Shown in pieces: positions 35,651 to 48,720 of a DNA stretch of 64,000 nt. The DNA comes from Haematomicrobium sanguinis DSM 21259. Lineage in GTDB: Bacteria; Actinomycetota; Actinomycetes; Actinomycetales; Micrococcaceae. The notes below the pieces were generated by a model. The model was not told where the DNA came from. It did not search any database and was given only the letters and a program-made list of their open reading frames with translations. How positions within the stretch are numbered: position 1 is the stretch's first letter; each line of letters opens with the position of its first letter. The stretch is from NCBI RefSeq assembly GCF_000688395.1, contig NZ_JIAG01000015.1, positions 1-64,000 of the forward strand. Direction: 5' to 3'. The translations under genes and the position numbers were made by a program.

Positions 35651-36124
35651 TTAGAGCTCAAGCTTGGCCGCTAGCTGATCTGAAATGAGAACCTGACAGG
35701 GTAGTTGGCTTATTTGGTCTGCGTTAATTGCGATCCTCCGCAGCCGTGCCGTTTGGGCATACTCTTCCCATGGAAAATCGGCGGGATCCGGCGCGTCTGC
35801 CTTAACGATCGTCAAGACTTCAGCGACGAAATCCGGAGTCGACTGTTTCCACGACACGGGGCGCTGGTACCCATGCTTGAAAAAAGACAGACCGCGGTCC
35901 ATGTCGAGTCGGATAAGGGAGCGGTCAGCGAGGCGTAGGTATTGCGTAATCTTGATGTTCATTGATGGCCTGCGTGCATGACGGACGGGGTCATCAAGGT
36001 CGCACTCAATGACCAGACCCGTCACAGCTAAGTCACCAACAGTAAAAGGCAATCGCTCCACCTGCTCAGCGTGCAAAGACGCACCGCCGAGTGGAACGTA
36101 ATCAACTTCGCTTTCACCAATCAT
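35651..36124 (-). CDS. Unknown 157-residue protein, coupled to a secreted protein gene
   Basis: A cytosolic protein I do not recognise: no signal peptide, membrane helix, cysteine cluster or known motif. It is mildly acidic with several Trp and Arg residues (e.g. SFFKHGYQRPVSWKQSTPDF near 79-98, DFPWEEYAQTARLRRIAI near 115-132). Its ATG lies inside the stop codon of the upstream secreted-protein gene (ATGA overlap), so its translation depends on that gene. Small cytosolic partners coupled to secreted proteins are often immunity or chaperone-like proteins; this is a guess from arrangement only. With the upstream gene it forms an accessory islet between pyrF and mihF. Confidence 0.7.
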   Translation of the reverse strand: MIGESEVDYVPLGGASLHAEQVERLPFTVGDLAVTGLVIECDLDDPVRHARRPSMNIKITQYLRLADRSLIRLDMDRGLSFFKHGYQRPVSWKQSTPDFVAEVLTIVKADAPDPADFPWEEYAQTARLRRIAINADQISQLPCQVLISDQLAAKLEL

Positions 36125-36750
36125 GTTGGCGAACAGTACAGATCTTTTTGGGGTCCATCGTCCCAGCCAAATGGGTCATAAAAATCGGTCAATGCGGTGT
36201 CAACTCTACCCCGCCAGCCGACCATCCTTGAACTCGCGCATGTCTTGTGCGGTGTTGCCCAACGCCCCGTGCCCGAGCCTGGATATACACCTTTCACAGT
36301 ACGAGTATCTTGAGTTATCCAAACACATCCTAAACTGCCGCACCCGAGAGCTTGCAGTTCCACAGTCACTGTTCCAGTTGCAGGGCAGTTGCCTCCGTCT
36401 CGTACCCAATAACCGTGAACGGATGCTTCCCCATTAGTCACGTGCGGATAGTCAGCGACGCCTCGCCAGTCGCAGCCCCACCACGACCACAGCGGAGTTA
36501 AGGATGGGGTCGAATTCTGGTCGGAAGCGCTGACATTTTCAGCCTCGTATCCGAAACTGCTCTTCGCCTCGGATACCGAAACATAACGGAAATCTGGACT
36601 ATTCGCGACCCTGCCTGAAACCAACTGCGGTTCCATGTCTGCCGTCGGAGCCACATTTTCTGGACTCGCCGAAGCTACCCCTGGAAAGACGGTGAGTCCC
36701 GAGAAGAGTAAGAAAGCTAGCCCCGCCCTCTACGCCATTGTTGCGCGCAT
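36121..36750 (-). pseudogene. Secreted Cys-rich protein with a nonsense codon in its signal peptide
   Basis: The reading frame from ATG 36750, with a strong ribosome binding site (GGAAGGA, 7 bases before), encodes MRATMA, a TAG stop at 36730-36732, then RAGLAFLLFSGLTVFPGVASA. That is a typical signal peptide interrupted at codon 7. After it the frame is open for about 195 codons. The mature part has about 9 Cys and many Trp/Gly residues, with segments WSWWGCDWRGVADYPHVTNG and CASSRMVGWRGRVDTALTDF. I do not recognise the family. Translation from an internal GTG at 36654 would give a protein without a signal peptide. The stop could be a recent mutation (AAG or CAG to TAG), a sequencing error or readthrough. 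Confidence 0.7.
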
Positions 36751-36905
36751 AATTTCGTCCTTCCGTGAGGGAACTTACCCATTGTGGTGTCACAGTTGCA
36801 CGGATCGCAATATCTGACAAGACACTTCAAAGCACTTTAAGGTCCGTGAGTCACTTTCAAGGGAACTTTTACTCGAGTTGTACTTCGGTACCACGGGGCA
36901 GGAAA

Positions 36906-37787
36906 TCAGTCTGTGACAGCGACATCGGCGGTAGTTTGGGCATGTCGGGCGGCGCGCTCGAGGGCGGCGGCGTCCGGGCCGGCGCGCAAAATGTCGCGGC
37001 TGGAGGAGACCAGCACGCGGTCCGCGTTGGCGCCGAACACCTGCTTGATGCTCGCCATGTCCGCACCCTGCGCCCCAAAACCGGGTGCCAAAATGATCCC
37101 GTTGAAACGCGTCAGGTCAATGTTCAGATCCGTGAGTGCAGTGCCAATGGTCGCGCCAATAACGACGCCGATGCTCCCCACCCGGGGGATGTCACCGTGC
37201 GTGGTGGTTGGCTGGGCGAGGAATTTCTCGTTCGCCTCGCTCACCTCATCCATCACGCGTGCGGCTACGGAGCGGGGCGCGCCAACGTGTTGGACGCTCT
37301 GGCCCTCCGGATTGGAGGTCAGCGCGAGCACAAACACCCCGCGCCGTGTTTCTTCGGCGAGGGCAATCGCGGGGCCCAGCGCACCGACGCCGAGGTAGGT
37401 GGACAGGGTGACCGAGTCGGCGGCGAGCGGCGAATCGTCGCTCAGCCACGCGGCGGCGTAGCCCTCCATGGTGGAGCCGATGTCCCCGCGCTTGGCGTCC
37501 GCGATCGTGAGCACATCCCGTTCCCGAGCTTCTTTCAGGAGCTCTTCCAAGACCGCGAAGCCGCGCGAACCGAAACGCTCATAGAGCGCGACCTGCGGTT
37601 TGATCGCAGCGCACACCGGGCCAACAGCCTCCAATACGCGCAGACTGAACTCGCGGGCGCCCTCGGCGGTGTCCGGCAGGCCCCACTGATCCAACAGGTT
37701 CGCGTGCGGGTCGATCCCGACGCACAGCGGACCGCGCTCCTCCATGCGTTGCAGAAGCCGTTCGCCAAACGGCGGGAAATTCGTCAC
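36906..37787 (-). CDS. pyrF: Orotidine 5'-phosphate decarboxylase (type 2)
   Basis: Last step of UMP synthesis, decarboxylating OMP. The 293 residues fit the longer type 2 form found in actinobacteria: RGPLCVGIDPHANLLDQWG (about 19-37), the catalytic segment LTIADAKRGDIGSTMEGYA (about 92-110) with the D-x-K-x-x-D array, and a C-terminal APGFGAQGADMASIKQVF. It follows carB by 16 bases and ends the pyrimidine operon, just before the accessory islet. Confidence 0.95.
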   Translation of the reverse strand: MTNFPPFGERLLQRMEERGPLCVGIDPHANLLDQWGLPDTAEGAREFSLRVLEAVGPVCAAIKPQVALYERFGSRGFAVLEELLKEARERDVLTIADAKRGDIGSTMEGYAAAWLSDDSPLAADSVTLSTYLGVGALGPAIALAEETRRGVFVLALTSNPEGQSVQHVGAPRSVAARVMDEVSEANEKFLAQPTTTHGDIPRVGSIGVVIGATIGTALTDLNIDLTRFNGIILAPGFGAQGADMASIKQVFGANADRVLVSSSRDILRAGPDAAALERAARHAQTTADVAVTD

Positions 37788-37803
37788 CTGAAGTACCTCC
37801 GGG

Positions 37804-41150
<3,347 letters not shown>

Positions 41151-41151
<1 letters not shown>

Positions 41152-42347
41152 TACTTTGTGGTCCCCTCTTGGGTGCGTGCGGTGTTCATGAGGTCGATGA
41201 ACCGATCGAAAAGGTAGGCGGAATCGTGGGGTCCGGCCGCCGCTTCGGGGTGGTATTGCACCGAAAAAGCGGGCAGGTCCAGGCACTCGAGTCCTTCCAC
41301 CACCTCATCGTTGAGGCTGACGTGGGAGACGCGGGCTCGGCCGTAACGCTCTTCGGGTGCTTGCAAAATCTCGCCGATCGGCGCGTTGACCGCGAAGCCG
41401 TGGTTTTGCGAGGTGATTTCCACCTTCCCGGTGTTTTTGTCCATCACCGGCTGGTTGATGCCGCGGTGGCCAAAGCGCAGTTTGTAGGTACCGAAACCGA
41501 GGGCGCGGCCCAACAGCTGGTTGCCGAAGCAGATGCCAAAGAACGGAATCTTTTTGTCGAGTACTTGGCGCAGTAGGGCAACCTGCTCGCGTGCCGCGAT
41601 GGGGTCGCCGGGGCCGTTGGAGAAAAATACGCCGTCCACGTTGAGGTTTTCAATGTCCTCCAGGGTGGATGAGGCGGGGATCACGTGGACGCGCACCCCG
41701 CGCGCGGCGAACATTTTCGGTGTCATCGCCTTGATGCCAAGGTCCAGTGCGGCGATCGTGTGGGAGGGCTCGCCCTCGAAACCGTTCTCGGCCGGCTCCA
41801 CCGTGTAGGTTTCGGTGGTGCTGACAACGTCGGAGAGGTTTGCGCCCTCCATACCGGGTTGGTTTGTGACCTTTTCCAGCAGCTCCGCAGGACTTGATTG
41901 CAGCGCTTCGCCAGAAAAGATGCCGCCGCGCATGGCGCCGCGTTCACGCAGGTGTCGGGTGAGGGCCCTCGTGTCGATGCCCTGAATACCGATGACGCCC
42001 TGATTGACGAGGGCATCATCAAGGGTGCCGGTGGAGCGCCAGTTGGATGGGCGCCGCGCGGGGTCGCGGACAATGTAGCCGGACACCCAAATGTTTTTCG
42101 ACTCGTTGTCTTCCTCGTTGACCCCGGTGTTGCCAATGTGGGGCGCGGTTTGTACCAGGATTTGGCGGGCGTAGGAGGGATCGGTGATGGTCTCTTGGTA
42201 TCCGGTCATAGCGGTGGCAAAGACAACTTCGCCGAGCGTTTCCCCGCGGGCTCCATAGGCCTTACCCCACAGGGTGGTGCCATCTTCTAAGATGAGGACC
42301 GCGGCGCTGTCAGTGTCAGGCTGTGCGGCGATGGTGGGCAGGCTCAT
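41151..42347 (-). CDS. carA: Carbamoyl-phosphate synthase small subunit
   Basis: Glutamine amidotransferase subunit that supplies ammonia to CarB. The 398 residues have the N-terminal CarA domain ([42 protein letters not shown]) and the class I GATase domain with [10 protein letters not shown] (about 241-250). The nucleophile Cys is in [15 protein letters not shown] (near 273), and the His-Glu pair in [12 protein letters not shown]. The usual GICLGHQ is here GICFGNQ, a conservative change near but not at the nucleophile. It overlaps its upstream neighbour by four bases. Confidence 0.96.
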
Positions 42348-42859
42348 GCGGATTCTTCTTCCATAGTGTCATTGGGGATGGGGTTCAGTAATGTCAGTGC
42401 GTGCTTCTTGTCGGCGTCCTTGCGGAACCGGAATGCGGTGTCGACTTCCCGCTCGCCGTAAGTCCACGAAATCACGAGCAGCCCTTCACGTTCCACGAAT
42501 TTTCCAGCGGCACCGCTCGTGAGCTCCACCTCTGTGATGGCGTTGCGGTCAATGAAGATTTCCGGTGCTCCGGTGCGGGTAATGAGCACGCCCTCGGCGC
42601 CGATTCGCAGGATGGACTTGGATTTGAAGGCGAGTGAATGCACAACGATCCGGTCCAACCAGTCGCCGTGGCTCGTCGTGCTGACATATTCGCCCGGTGA
42701 TTCCAGTTGCAACCCTGTGAGGGTGTCCGGGCCCTCAGGGAGCACGGGATAGTCCGATTGGCGGCGTCGCTTGCGGGTCCAGGAGAAGATCATCCCGCCC
42801 AGGAGCAGGGTCACCAGTACGACCCCGAAGGCGATCACAAGGGGCGCTTGTTCCATCAC
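42344..42859 (-). CDS. Membrane-anchored PH-like domain protein of the pyr operon
   Basis: A 171-residue protein with one N-terminal membrane helix (about 6-26), a basic stop-transfer stretch (RKRRRQ) and a cytosolic beta-rich domain of the bacterial PH-like type ([20 protein letters not shown] near 84-103, [18 protein letters not shown]). Genes of this kind occur between pyrC and carA in many actinobacterial pyrimidine operons; their function is unknown. It overlaps pyrC and carA by four bases each, so it is firmly part of the operon. Confidence 0.8.
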   Translation of the reverse strand: MMEQAPLVIAFGVVLVTLLLGGMIFSWTRKRRRQSDYPVLPEGPDTLTGLQLESPGEYVSTTSHGDWLDRIVVHSLAFKSKSILRIGAEGVLITRTGAPEIFIDRNAITEVELTSGAAGKFVEREGLLVISWTYGEREVDTAFRFRKDADKKHALTLLNPIPNDTMEEESA

Positions 42860-44175
42860 GGCCTCCCCGCCGGGGTGGCCAGTTCGGAGTTTGCCACGAC
42901 GCGGTGGCCGCGGTAAAACGTGTGCACGAGGCGAGCGGGTAGTTCCATTTGGGCAAACGGTGAGTTGTTGCCTTGGGTGCTCATGGCGGCAGGGTCCGCG
43001 ATCCAGCGTGCCTCGGGGTCAATCAGAATGATATTAGCCTCGGCGCCGACCTCGAAGTTGTGTCCTTGGTTCCCCAGACCGGTCAGCCGTGCCGGGGTGC
43101 GAGAGGTGATCTCGGCAAAACGGCGCCAGCCGATCATGCCGGTTTCGATCAGAGCCTTCGCGACGACCGAAAGGGCGGTCTCTAATCCGGTCATGCCCAT
43201 GGCGGCCGCCATCCATTCGCATTCTTTCGACTCGTCCGGGTGCGGGGCGTGGTCGGTACCGATGACGTCGATGACCCCGTCGGCGACGGCTTGGCGGAGT
43301 GCCTGCATGTCTTCCTCGGTGCGCAGCGGCGGGTTCACCTTGTATACCGGGTTGTAGCTGCGGACCAACTCGTCGGTGAGGAGCAGGTGATGCGGGGTGA
43401 CTTCCGCACTGACGCGGATTCCGCGTTCCTTCGCGGCGCGGATGATCTCAACGCTCCCGGCGGTCGACACGTGGCACACGTGGAGGCGAGAGTTGGTGTG
43501 TTCAGCCAAGAGCACGTCGCGGGCGATGATGGCTTCTTCGGCCACCGCGGGCCAGCCGACCATGCCAAGTTCCGCGGAGACGACGCCCTCATTCATTTGC
43601 GCCTTCTCGGTCAGACGCGGCTCCTGCGCGTGTTGCGCGATAAATCCGTCAAAGGCCTTGACGTATTCGAGGGCGCGGCGCATCAATTGTGCATCCCACA
43701 CGCACATACCGTCATCGCTGAACATGCGAACCTCGGCGCGGGAGGCGGCCATCCCGCCAATGTCGGAGAGGCGTTCTCCGCCCAGTCCTACGGTGACGGC
43801 GCCCACCGGACGCACCTGGGTCCACCCGGCCTCGCGGCCGAGCCGATCGACCAGTTCGACGACGGCCGCGGTGTCGGCGACCGGAGCCGTGTTAGCCATG
43901 GCGTGCACGGCGGTGAACCCGCCGCGGGCAGCCGCTTGGGAGCCGGTCAGCACGGTTTCGGCGTCCTCGCGGCCGGGTTCACGCAAATGGGTATGCATGT
44001 CCACCATGCCCGGCAGCGCAACGAGTCCCGTGGCGTCAATGGTCTCGAGGTCGCTCACGTCCGTGGCCCTTGCGGCGGCATCGGCGCCGACCGCGGCAAT
44101 GGCACCCTCGACCACCAGGATGTCTTGCGGGTCTTCGCCAAAGAGCGTTGCGCCAGTGATCAGATAATTGCTCAT
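42856..44175 (-). CDS. pyrC: Dihydroorotase
   Basis: Third step of pyrimidine synthesis, closing carbamoyl aspartate to dihydroorotate. The 439-residue protein is a class I amidohydrolase: metal site [19 protein letters not shown] (about 57-75) and a bridging region [16 protein letters not shown]. Later metal ligands lie in [15 protein letters not shown] (about 231-245) and the catalytic Asp in VIGTDHAPH (about 303-311). It overlaps pyrB upstream and the PH-like gene downstream by four bases. Confidence 0.95.
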   Translation of the reverse strand: MSNYLITGATLFGEDPQDILVVEGAIAAVGADAAARATDVSDLETIDATGLVALPGMVDMHTHLREPGREDAETVLTGSQAAARGGFTAVHAMANTAPVADTAAVVELVDRLGREAGWTQVRPVGAVTVGLGGERLSDIGGMAASRAEVRMFSDDGMCVWDAQLMRRALEYVKAFDGFIAQHAQEPRLTEKAQMNEGVVSAELGMVGWPAVAEEAIIARDVLLAEHTNSRLHVCHVSTAGSVEIIRAAKERGIRVSAEVTPHHLLLTDELVRSYNPVYKVNPPLRTEEDMQALRQAVADGVIDVIGTDHAPHPDESKECEWMAAAMGMTGLETALSVVAKALIETGMIGWRRFAEITSRTPARLTGLGNQGHNFEVGAEANIILIDPEARWIADPAAMSTQGNNSPFAQMELPARLVHTFYRGHRVVANSELATPAGRP

Positions 44176-45167
44176 ACGGGGACCTCGGTCTTTGCGTTAG
44201 GGGTCACGGGTGCATCCAACAGCAGCGTGTACAGGGCCGCCATGCGCACCGAAATGCCATTGGTGACTTGATTCAAAATCAGCGAGCGCGCCGAATCGGC
44301 CGCGAGGGAGCCAATTTCTAATCCGCGGTTCATGGGACCGGGGTGCATGATCACACTGTCCGGGGCGCTCGCATCCACCCAGGAACGGTACCGCGCGTCG
44401 TCCAGACCCCACTGCCGGGAGTACTCGGCCGCCGAGGGGAAGTACGCGGCGTGCATGCGCTCGGACTGCACGCGCAACATCATCACCACATCGGGTGCCT
44501 CACCCAGCGCGGCATCCAGGTTATAGGTAACCTCCGCCGGCCAGGAGTCCGCGCGTTGCGGCAGCAGGGTTGGAGGCGCGCACAAGGTGACGTCCGCACC
44601 CAAATTGTTGAGAAGCCACAGGTTGGAGCGGGCGACGCGCGAGTGCAAGACGTCCCCGACAATGAGAACCCTGAGCCCGTCGAGTGCGCTTCCGTGGCCG
44701 AAGCCGTCGCGGTGGCCGGCGAAGTGGCGGCGCATCGTGAAGGCGTCAAGCAGCGCTTGGGTGGGGTGCTCATGAGTGCCGTCCCCGGCGTTCAGCACGG
44801 CGGCGTCAATCCAGCCGGAGTGTGCAAGTTGTTCTGCCGCACCGGAAGAGGGGTGCCTGATGACCACAGCATCGGCTCCCATCGCCTGCAGGGTTTGCGC
44901 GGTGTCTTTCAGGCTTTCGCCCTTGGACACCGAGGAGCCCTTCGCGGAGAAGTTGATGACATCCGCGGACAACCGCTTTGCCGCGAGTTCGAAGGAGGTG
45001 CGGGTGCGTGTTGAGTCTTCAAAGAACAGATTGACCACCGTCTTGCCGCGCAACGCCGGGGTTTTCTTCTGCTCCCGCTCCCCCACCTGGGCCATCACGT
45101 CGGCGGTATCCAGGAGCGCGATCGCGTCCTCGCGGGACAGGCTCCGTGTCGAGGTGAGGTGCCTCAT
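44172..45167 (-). CDS. pyrB: Aspartate carbamoyltransferase catalytic subunit
   Basis: Second step of pyrimidine synthesis. The 331 residues show the carbamoyl-phosphate site [19 protein letters not shown] (about 49-67), [14 protein letters not shown], the [15 protein letters not shown] segment, and the aspartate-binding region in the C-half ([11 protein letters not shown] near 229; [13 protein letters not shown] near 274). No PyrI regulatory subunit gene is in the window, as usual for actinobacteria. It overlaps pyrR upstream (4 bases). Confidence 0.96.
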   Translation of the reverse strand: MRHLTSTRSLSREDAIALLDTADVMAQVGEREQKKTPALRGKTVVNLFFEDSTRTRTSFELAAKRLSADVINFSAKGSSVSKGESLKDTAQTLQAMGADAVVIRHPSSGAAEQLAHSGWIDAAVLNAGDGTHEHPTQALLDAFTMRRHFAGHRDGFGHGSALDGLRVLIVGDVLHSRVARSNLWLLNNLGADVTLCAPPTLLPQRADSWPAEVTYNLDAALGEAPDVVMMLRVQSERMHAAYFPSAAEYSRQWGLDDARYRSWVDASAPDSVIMHPGPMNRGLEIGSLAADSARSLILNQVTNGISVRMAALYTLLLDAPVTPNAKTEVPV

Positions 45168-45796
45168 GACGGATCACCCCCGGCAATCACAACCCGGTCC
45201 TCGCCGTCCACGCCGTCAATGTCGCTCAGCCGGACCTTGACCACTTCGGAAGAGGACGTCGGGAGGTTCTTTCCCACGTGATCGGCACGGATCGGCAGTT
45301 CGCGGTGGCCGCGATCAACCAGCACGGCGAGCCGCACCGCGCGCGGGCGGCCATACTCGGTCAGCGCATCCAAAGCGGCGCGAATGGTGCGTCCGGAGTA
45401 CAGTACATCGTCAACCAGCACGACGACCTTGTCATCGATCCCGCCTTCGGGGATCACGGTGTCCTGAACGGCTCGGGTGGGTTGGCGTTGCAGGTCGTCG
45501 CGGAACATCGTGACATCCAGTTGTCCCACAATGTCGGAGAGTCCCACCTCGGGGTGCACCTTCACAATGTTCTGGGCAATCTGGCGCGCCAGCGGAACCC
45601 CGCGCGAGGGAATGCCTAAGAGGACCACATCCGAGGCACCCTTGTTGGCTTCCAGGATTTCAAAGGAGATGCGCGTGAGGGCGCGGGAAATATCTGCACC
45701 GGAGAGCACGGTGCGTTCGGCGCCCAAGGAGGCATCGCCGTCGTTCATCTGCTGTGCGGAAGAATTCCGCTCATGTGGGCGCGCGTGAGCGCTCAT
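45164..45796 (-). CDS. pyrR: Pyrimidine operon RNA-binding regulator / uracil phosphoribosyltransferase
   Basis: PyrR binds the operon leader RNA when UMP is high and reduces expression; many also have weak uracil phosphoribosyltransferase activity. The 210 residues include the PRPP-binding loop [19 protein letters not shown] (about 121-139), [14 protein letters not shown] (about 59-72) and the RNA-binding basic patch. A non-conserved N-terminal extension (about 1-28) holds the [11 protein letters not shown] motif copy. It is the first gene of pyrR-pyrB-pyrC-PH-carA-carB-pyrF, and its own ribosome binding site is part of a PyrR target hairpin. Confidence 0.95.
   Translation of the reverse strand: MSAHARPHERNSSAQQMNDGDASLGAERTVLSGADISRALTRISFEILEANKGASDVVLLGIPSRGVPLARQIAQNIVKVHPEVGLSDIVGQLDVTMFRDDLQRQPTRAVQDTVIPEGGIDDKVVVLVDDVLYSGRTIRAALDALTEYGRPRAVRLAVLVDRGHRELPIRADHVGKNLPTSSSEVVKVRLSDIDGVDGEDRVVIAGGDPS
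45727..45753 (-). repeat. Dispersed in-frame motif, copy in pyrR
   Basis: Contains GGCATCGCCGTCGTTCATCT on the plus strand; the coding strand reads QQMNDGDAS in the variable N-terminal extension of PyrR. It shares 19 bases exactly with leuS. Confidence 0.75.
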
Positions 45797-45804
45797 GCCC
45801 GCTC

Positions 45805-45827
45805 CTTCCCCGCCTCTCTGGACGGAA
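45805..45827 (-). promoter_or_regulatory. PyrR-binding RNA hairpin over the pyrR ribosome binding site
   Basis: The minus-strand leader contains CCGTCCAGAGAGGCGG, matching the conserved PyrR-binding loop (UCCAGAGAGGC). Outer arms TTCC/GGAA close the hairpin, and its 3' arm runs into the Shine-Dalgarno GGAAGGAG, nine bases before the ATG at 45796. PyrR bound here should block ribosome access, the translational repression known for actinobacterial pyr operons. No intrinsic terminator lies in the 95-base leader, which speaks against transcription attenuation. Confidence 0.8.
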
Positions 45828-45891
45828 TTTAAAGGGTTGTGGCTTCAATTCACGGTATCACAGGAGTACACCGTGCCGGGACGCGTCGCAG

Positions 45892-46362
45892 CTAACCCAT
45901 CAGCGTGGGCTTGAGCTTTTCGATCCGCCCCAAAAGGCCGTTCACGAAGGTCGGCGACTCGTCGGTGGAGAGCTCTCGGACCATCGCCACGGCTTCGGAG
46001 AGCGCGACCTTGTCCGGGGTGTCATCGTTGTAGAGGAGTTCCCAGACCCCAATGCGCAGGACGTTGCGGTCAACCGAGGGCATGCGCTCCAGCGTCCAGC
46101 CCTGCGCGTAGGTTGCGAGGTATTCGTCGATTTCCTCGCGGTGCGCGTCGACGCCGTTCAGGATTTCCACCGTGTACGGGTTGACCGGGTGGTCGCTGTT
46201 GGCGCGGTGCAGGGCCAGAATCTCCGCCGTGGGGACCTCGCGCTGCTCGGATTCGAAGAGCATGTCCAGGGCGCGGCGGCGGGCCTTGGTACGCGAGGGG
46301 GTGCCTTCACGCTTAGGCTTGGCGCCTGCGCCCTGGGGGTTGTGTGGACGTTCTGCGGCCAC
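45892..46362 (-). CDS. nusB: Transcription antitermination protein NusB
   Basis: Forms a complex with NusE (S10) on boxA RNA and supports rRNA transcription. The 156 residues have a basic disordered N-terminus (about 1-22), then the NusB fold: TKARRRALDMLFESEQRE (about 24-41), WTLERMPSVDRNVLRIGVWELLY (about 88-110) and the conserved LSEAVAMVRELSTDESPTFVNGLLGRI (about 121-147). The GTG start overlaps the efp stop by one base (TAGTG). Confidence 0.95.
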   Translation of the reverse strand: MAAERPHNPQGAGAKPKREGTPSRTKARRRALDMLFESEQREVPTAEILALHRANSDHPVNPYTVEILNGVDAHREEIDEYLATYAQGWTLERMPSVDRNVLRIGVWELLYNDDTPDKVALSEAVAMVRELSTDESPTFVNGLLGRIEKLKPTLMG

Positions 46363-46922
46363 TAGCTAACGCGCCCGAGGTAATCACCGGAGCGGGTGTC
46401 GACCTTGACCTTGACGCCCTGCTCGAGGAAGAGCGGCACCTGGATTTCGTAGCCGGTTTCCACGGTGGCGGGTTTGGTGCCGGCCGAGGAGCGGTCGCCT
46501 TGCAGGCCGGGCTCGGTGTAGGTGATCTCCAGCACGACGCTCGCCGGGAGTTCAAGGTAGAGCGGGTTTCCTTCGTTCATGGCGACGGTGGCCTGCTGGC
46601 CCTCGAGCATGAAGTTCGCGGCGTTGCCGACAATCGGGCCAGGGATGGTGATCTGGTCATAGGTGTCATTGTCCATGAAGACGAAATCTTCGCCGTCCTT
46701 GTACAGGTACTGGTAGTCGCGGCGGTCGACGGTCGCGGTCTCCACCTTGGCGCCGGCGTTGAAGGTCTTGTCGACGACCTTGCCCGAGAGCACATTGCGC
46801 AGCTTGGTTCGCACAAACGCGCCGCCCTTGCCTGGCTTGACGTGCTGGAACTCGATGACGTTCCAGAGGTTGCCGTCCAACTTGAGGACGGTGCCGTTCT
46901 TAATGTCGTTAGTGGATGCCAC
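46362..46922 (-). CDS. efp: Translation elongation factor P
   Basis: Relieves ribosome stalling at proline runs. The 186-residue protein has three beta-barrel domains of normal length. The tip loop [17 protein letters not shown] (about 27-43) carries the Lys that contacts the peptidyl-transferase centre, in the KPGKGGA context. The GTG start at 46922 has only a weak purine-rich site. aroB lies upstream on the same strand, but a 29-bp-arm hairpin between them suggests that efp-nusB have their own promoter. Confidence 0.96.
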   Translation of the reverse strand: MASTNDIKNGTVLKLDGNLWNVIEFQHVKPGKGGAFVRTKLRNVLSGKVVDKTFNAGAKVETATVDRRDYQYLYKDGEDFVFMDNDTYDQITIPGPIVGNAANFMLEGQQATVAMNEGNPLYLELPASVVLEITYTEPGLQGDRSSAGTKPATVETGYEIQVPLFLEQGVKVKVDTRSGDYLGRVS

Positions 46923-46984
46923 GGTGTCGCTTTCTTTTGTGCGCTATGAGGGTGTCAGGATCAAGACCAGCCTATATCTTAGCG

Positions 46985-47052
46985 AATTTAAGCGTCGTTC
47001 TGGGTTTTCAGCGCCGTATATGCCGCTGAAAACCCAGAACGGCGCTTAAATT
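46985..47052. terminator. 29-bp-arm hairpin between aroB and efp
   Basis: Arms 46985-47013 and 47024-47052 are complementary over 29 bp with one G-U pair and a 10-base loop. It begins 13 bases after the aroB stop. There is no U-tract; the arm ends are AT-rich. It probably ends the shikimate operon. Confidence 0.7.
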
Positions 47053-47065
47053 TGCCGGGGGCGGG

Positions 47066-48160
47066 TTAGTCGGCGACCTCTTGGAAGGCGGCGAACAAGA
47101 GGGACGTGTCGGGGACCTCGAGGATCGTGGGTGAGCCGATCTTATCCAGCACCACAAACCGCAACAGATCCCCGCGCGACTTCTTATCCCGGCGCATCCC
47201 TTCCAGGAGGGTTTTCCACCGGTCCGCCCGATACGTGGTGGGCAGCCCGTACGCCTCCAGGATCCGTTTATGCCGGTCCGCGCTCTCGTCGTCGAGTTTG
47301 CCCACCAGCCGCCCCAGTTCGGCCGCGAACACCAGCCCCACCGAGACGGCCGCGCCGTGACGCCACTGGTACCGCTCCGCCAGTTCAATCGCGTGCCCCA
47401 GAGTGTGCCCGTAGTTCAAATACTCGCGGCGCCCGCCTTCGCGCAAATCCGCGGAGACAATGTCCACCTTGACCTTGATGGCCCGCTCAATCAGTTCCCG
47501 CAACAGAGGCGAGCGCGGATCCTTGGCGGCATCCGGCGAGGCTTCCATCAGGTCCAAAATTTCCGGGTCGGCAATGAACCCGCACTTGATGACCTCGGCA
47601 AGGCCGTTCACCAATTCGTTGGCCGGGAGCGTGTCGAGGGCAGCCAAATCCACCAGCACCGCCGCCGGGGTGTGGAAGGAACCCACCAGGTTCTTCCCCT
47701 CGGCGGTATTGATCCCGGTCTTGCCGCCAACCGCGGCATCCACCATCCCGAGCACGGTGGTCGGAATGTGGATGACCTTGACCCCGCGCAGCCAGGTCGC
47801 CGCGACGAAGCCGGCAAGGTCGCTCACCGCGCCGCCGCCAACACTGATGATCGCGTCCGACCGCGTGAAATCGTTCTGTCCCAGCACTTGCCAGCAGAAC
47901 GCGGCCACCTGGATGTGTTTGCCCTCCTCGGCGTCCGGGATTTCCGCGGTCAGCGCGGTAAAGCCTTGGGAGTCTAGTTGTTCCCGGACCAGATCCCCCG
48001 TTGCGCGCAGCGCCCGCGGATGAATCACCAGCACTCGTTTGACCCGCTCGCCAAGAAGCCCGGGCAATTCGCCGAGCAAATCCCGGCCAGTCAGGATCGG
48101 GTAGCTGGTCTCTGGGGTGCCTTCTACTGTGACGTCCAGTGTCTTCAGGTCTTCGCTCAC
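47066..48160 (-). CDS. aroB: 3-dehydroquinate synthase
   Basis: Second step of the shikimate pathway, converting DAHP to 3-dehydroquinate with NAD+ and a metal ion. The 364 residues show the NAD site [22 protein letters not shown] (about 105-126) and [21 protein letters not shown] (about 131-151). The metal and substrate segments are [27 protein letters not shown] and [11 protein letters not shown] (His metal ligands near 251-255). It overlaps aroK by four bases and closes the aroE-aroC-aroK-aroB group. Confidence 0.96.
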   Translation of the reverse strand: MSEDLKTLDVTVEGTPETSYPILTGRDLLGELPGLLGERVKRVLVIHPRALRATGDLVREQLDSQGFTALTAEIPDAEEGKHIQVAAFCWQVLGQNDFTRSDAIISVGGGAVSDLAGFVAATWLRGVKVIHIPTTVLGMVDAAVGGKTGINTAEGKNLVGSFHTPAAVLVDLAALDTLPANELVNGLAEVIKCGFIADPEILDLMEASPDAAKDPRSPLLRELIERAIKVKVDIVSADLREGGRREYLNYGHTLGHAIELAERYQWRHGAAVSVGLVFAAELGRLVGKLDDESADRHKRILEAYGLPTTYRADRWKTLLEGMRRDKKSRGDLLRFVVLDKIGSPTILEVPDTSLLFAAFQEVAD

Positions 48161-48720
48161 GCTTTCGGGTTCTCCGTTTTCGTTATCGTCTCGTCCCGGG
48201 CATCGCCACCCAGGACCACATCCTCAATGCGATCCACAATCGCTTCCAAGTCCAGTCCGCGGGTGTCCACCCGATGGGTCATAGTCTGCTCGTAGAGCGG
48301 GCGGCGTCGATCGGCGAGCCGCTGCCAGTTCTCGGCCGCGTTCTGCGCCAAGAGCGGGCGCACCCGATCGCGTTCGATCCGCGGCAAAATGTGCTCCAGA
48401 TCGGTGTCTAAGAAAATCACCGTCCGGGAGCGAAGCAACTGTTGCGTCCCCTCATCGAGCACGGCTCCACCGCCGAGCGCCAACACCAGAGGCTCCTTTG
48501 CCCGCTCAAATATCCGGGCGATTGTCGCAGCCTCAAGCTGCCGGAAATGCCGTTCCCCGTAAGCGCGGAACAGGTCTGCAATCGGCCCGTGCTTCTTGAC
48601 CAGTTCCTGGTCGGCATCCACAAACGGCACCCGCCACCGGGCCCCCAGGGCGCGGGCCACGGTCGTTTTCCCGACGGCCATGAACCCGATCAACACCACA
48701 TCGGATTCCAGTGCGCTCAT
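48157..48720 (-). CDS. aroK: Shikimate kinase
   Basis: Phosphorylates shikimate. The 187-residue protein has Walker [16 protein letters not shown] (about 12-26), the shikimate-binding Asp in [13 protein letters not shown] (about 33-45) and LALGGGAVL (about 80-88) with the substrate-contacting Gly-Gly-Gly. The lid region [25 protein letters not shown] (about 122-146) completes it. It overlaps aroC upstream and aroB downstream by four bases each. Confidence 0.95.
   Translation of the reverse strand: MSALESDVVLIGFMAVGKTTVARALGARWRVPFVDADQELVKKHGPIADLFRAYGERHFRQLEAATIARIFERAKEPLVLALGGGAVLDEGTQQLLRSRTVIFLDTDLEHILPRIERDRVRPLLAQNAAENWQRLADRRRPLYEQTMTHRVDTRGLDLEAIVDRIEDVVLGGDARDETITKTENPKA

Noticed and set aside
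35593-35690. 29-codon plus-strand open frame beginning MESSESSLCP
   Set aside because: No ribosome binding site, and it overlaps the end of the 157-residue gene on the other strand.
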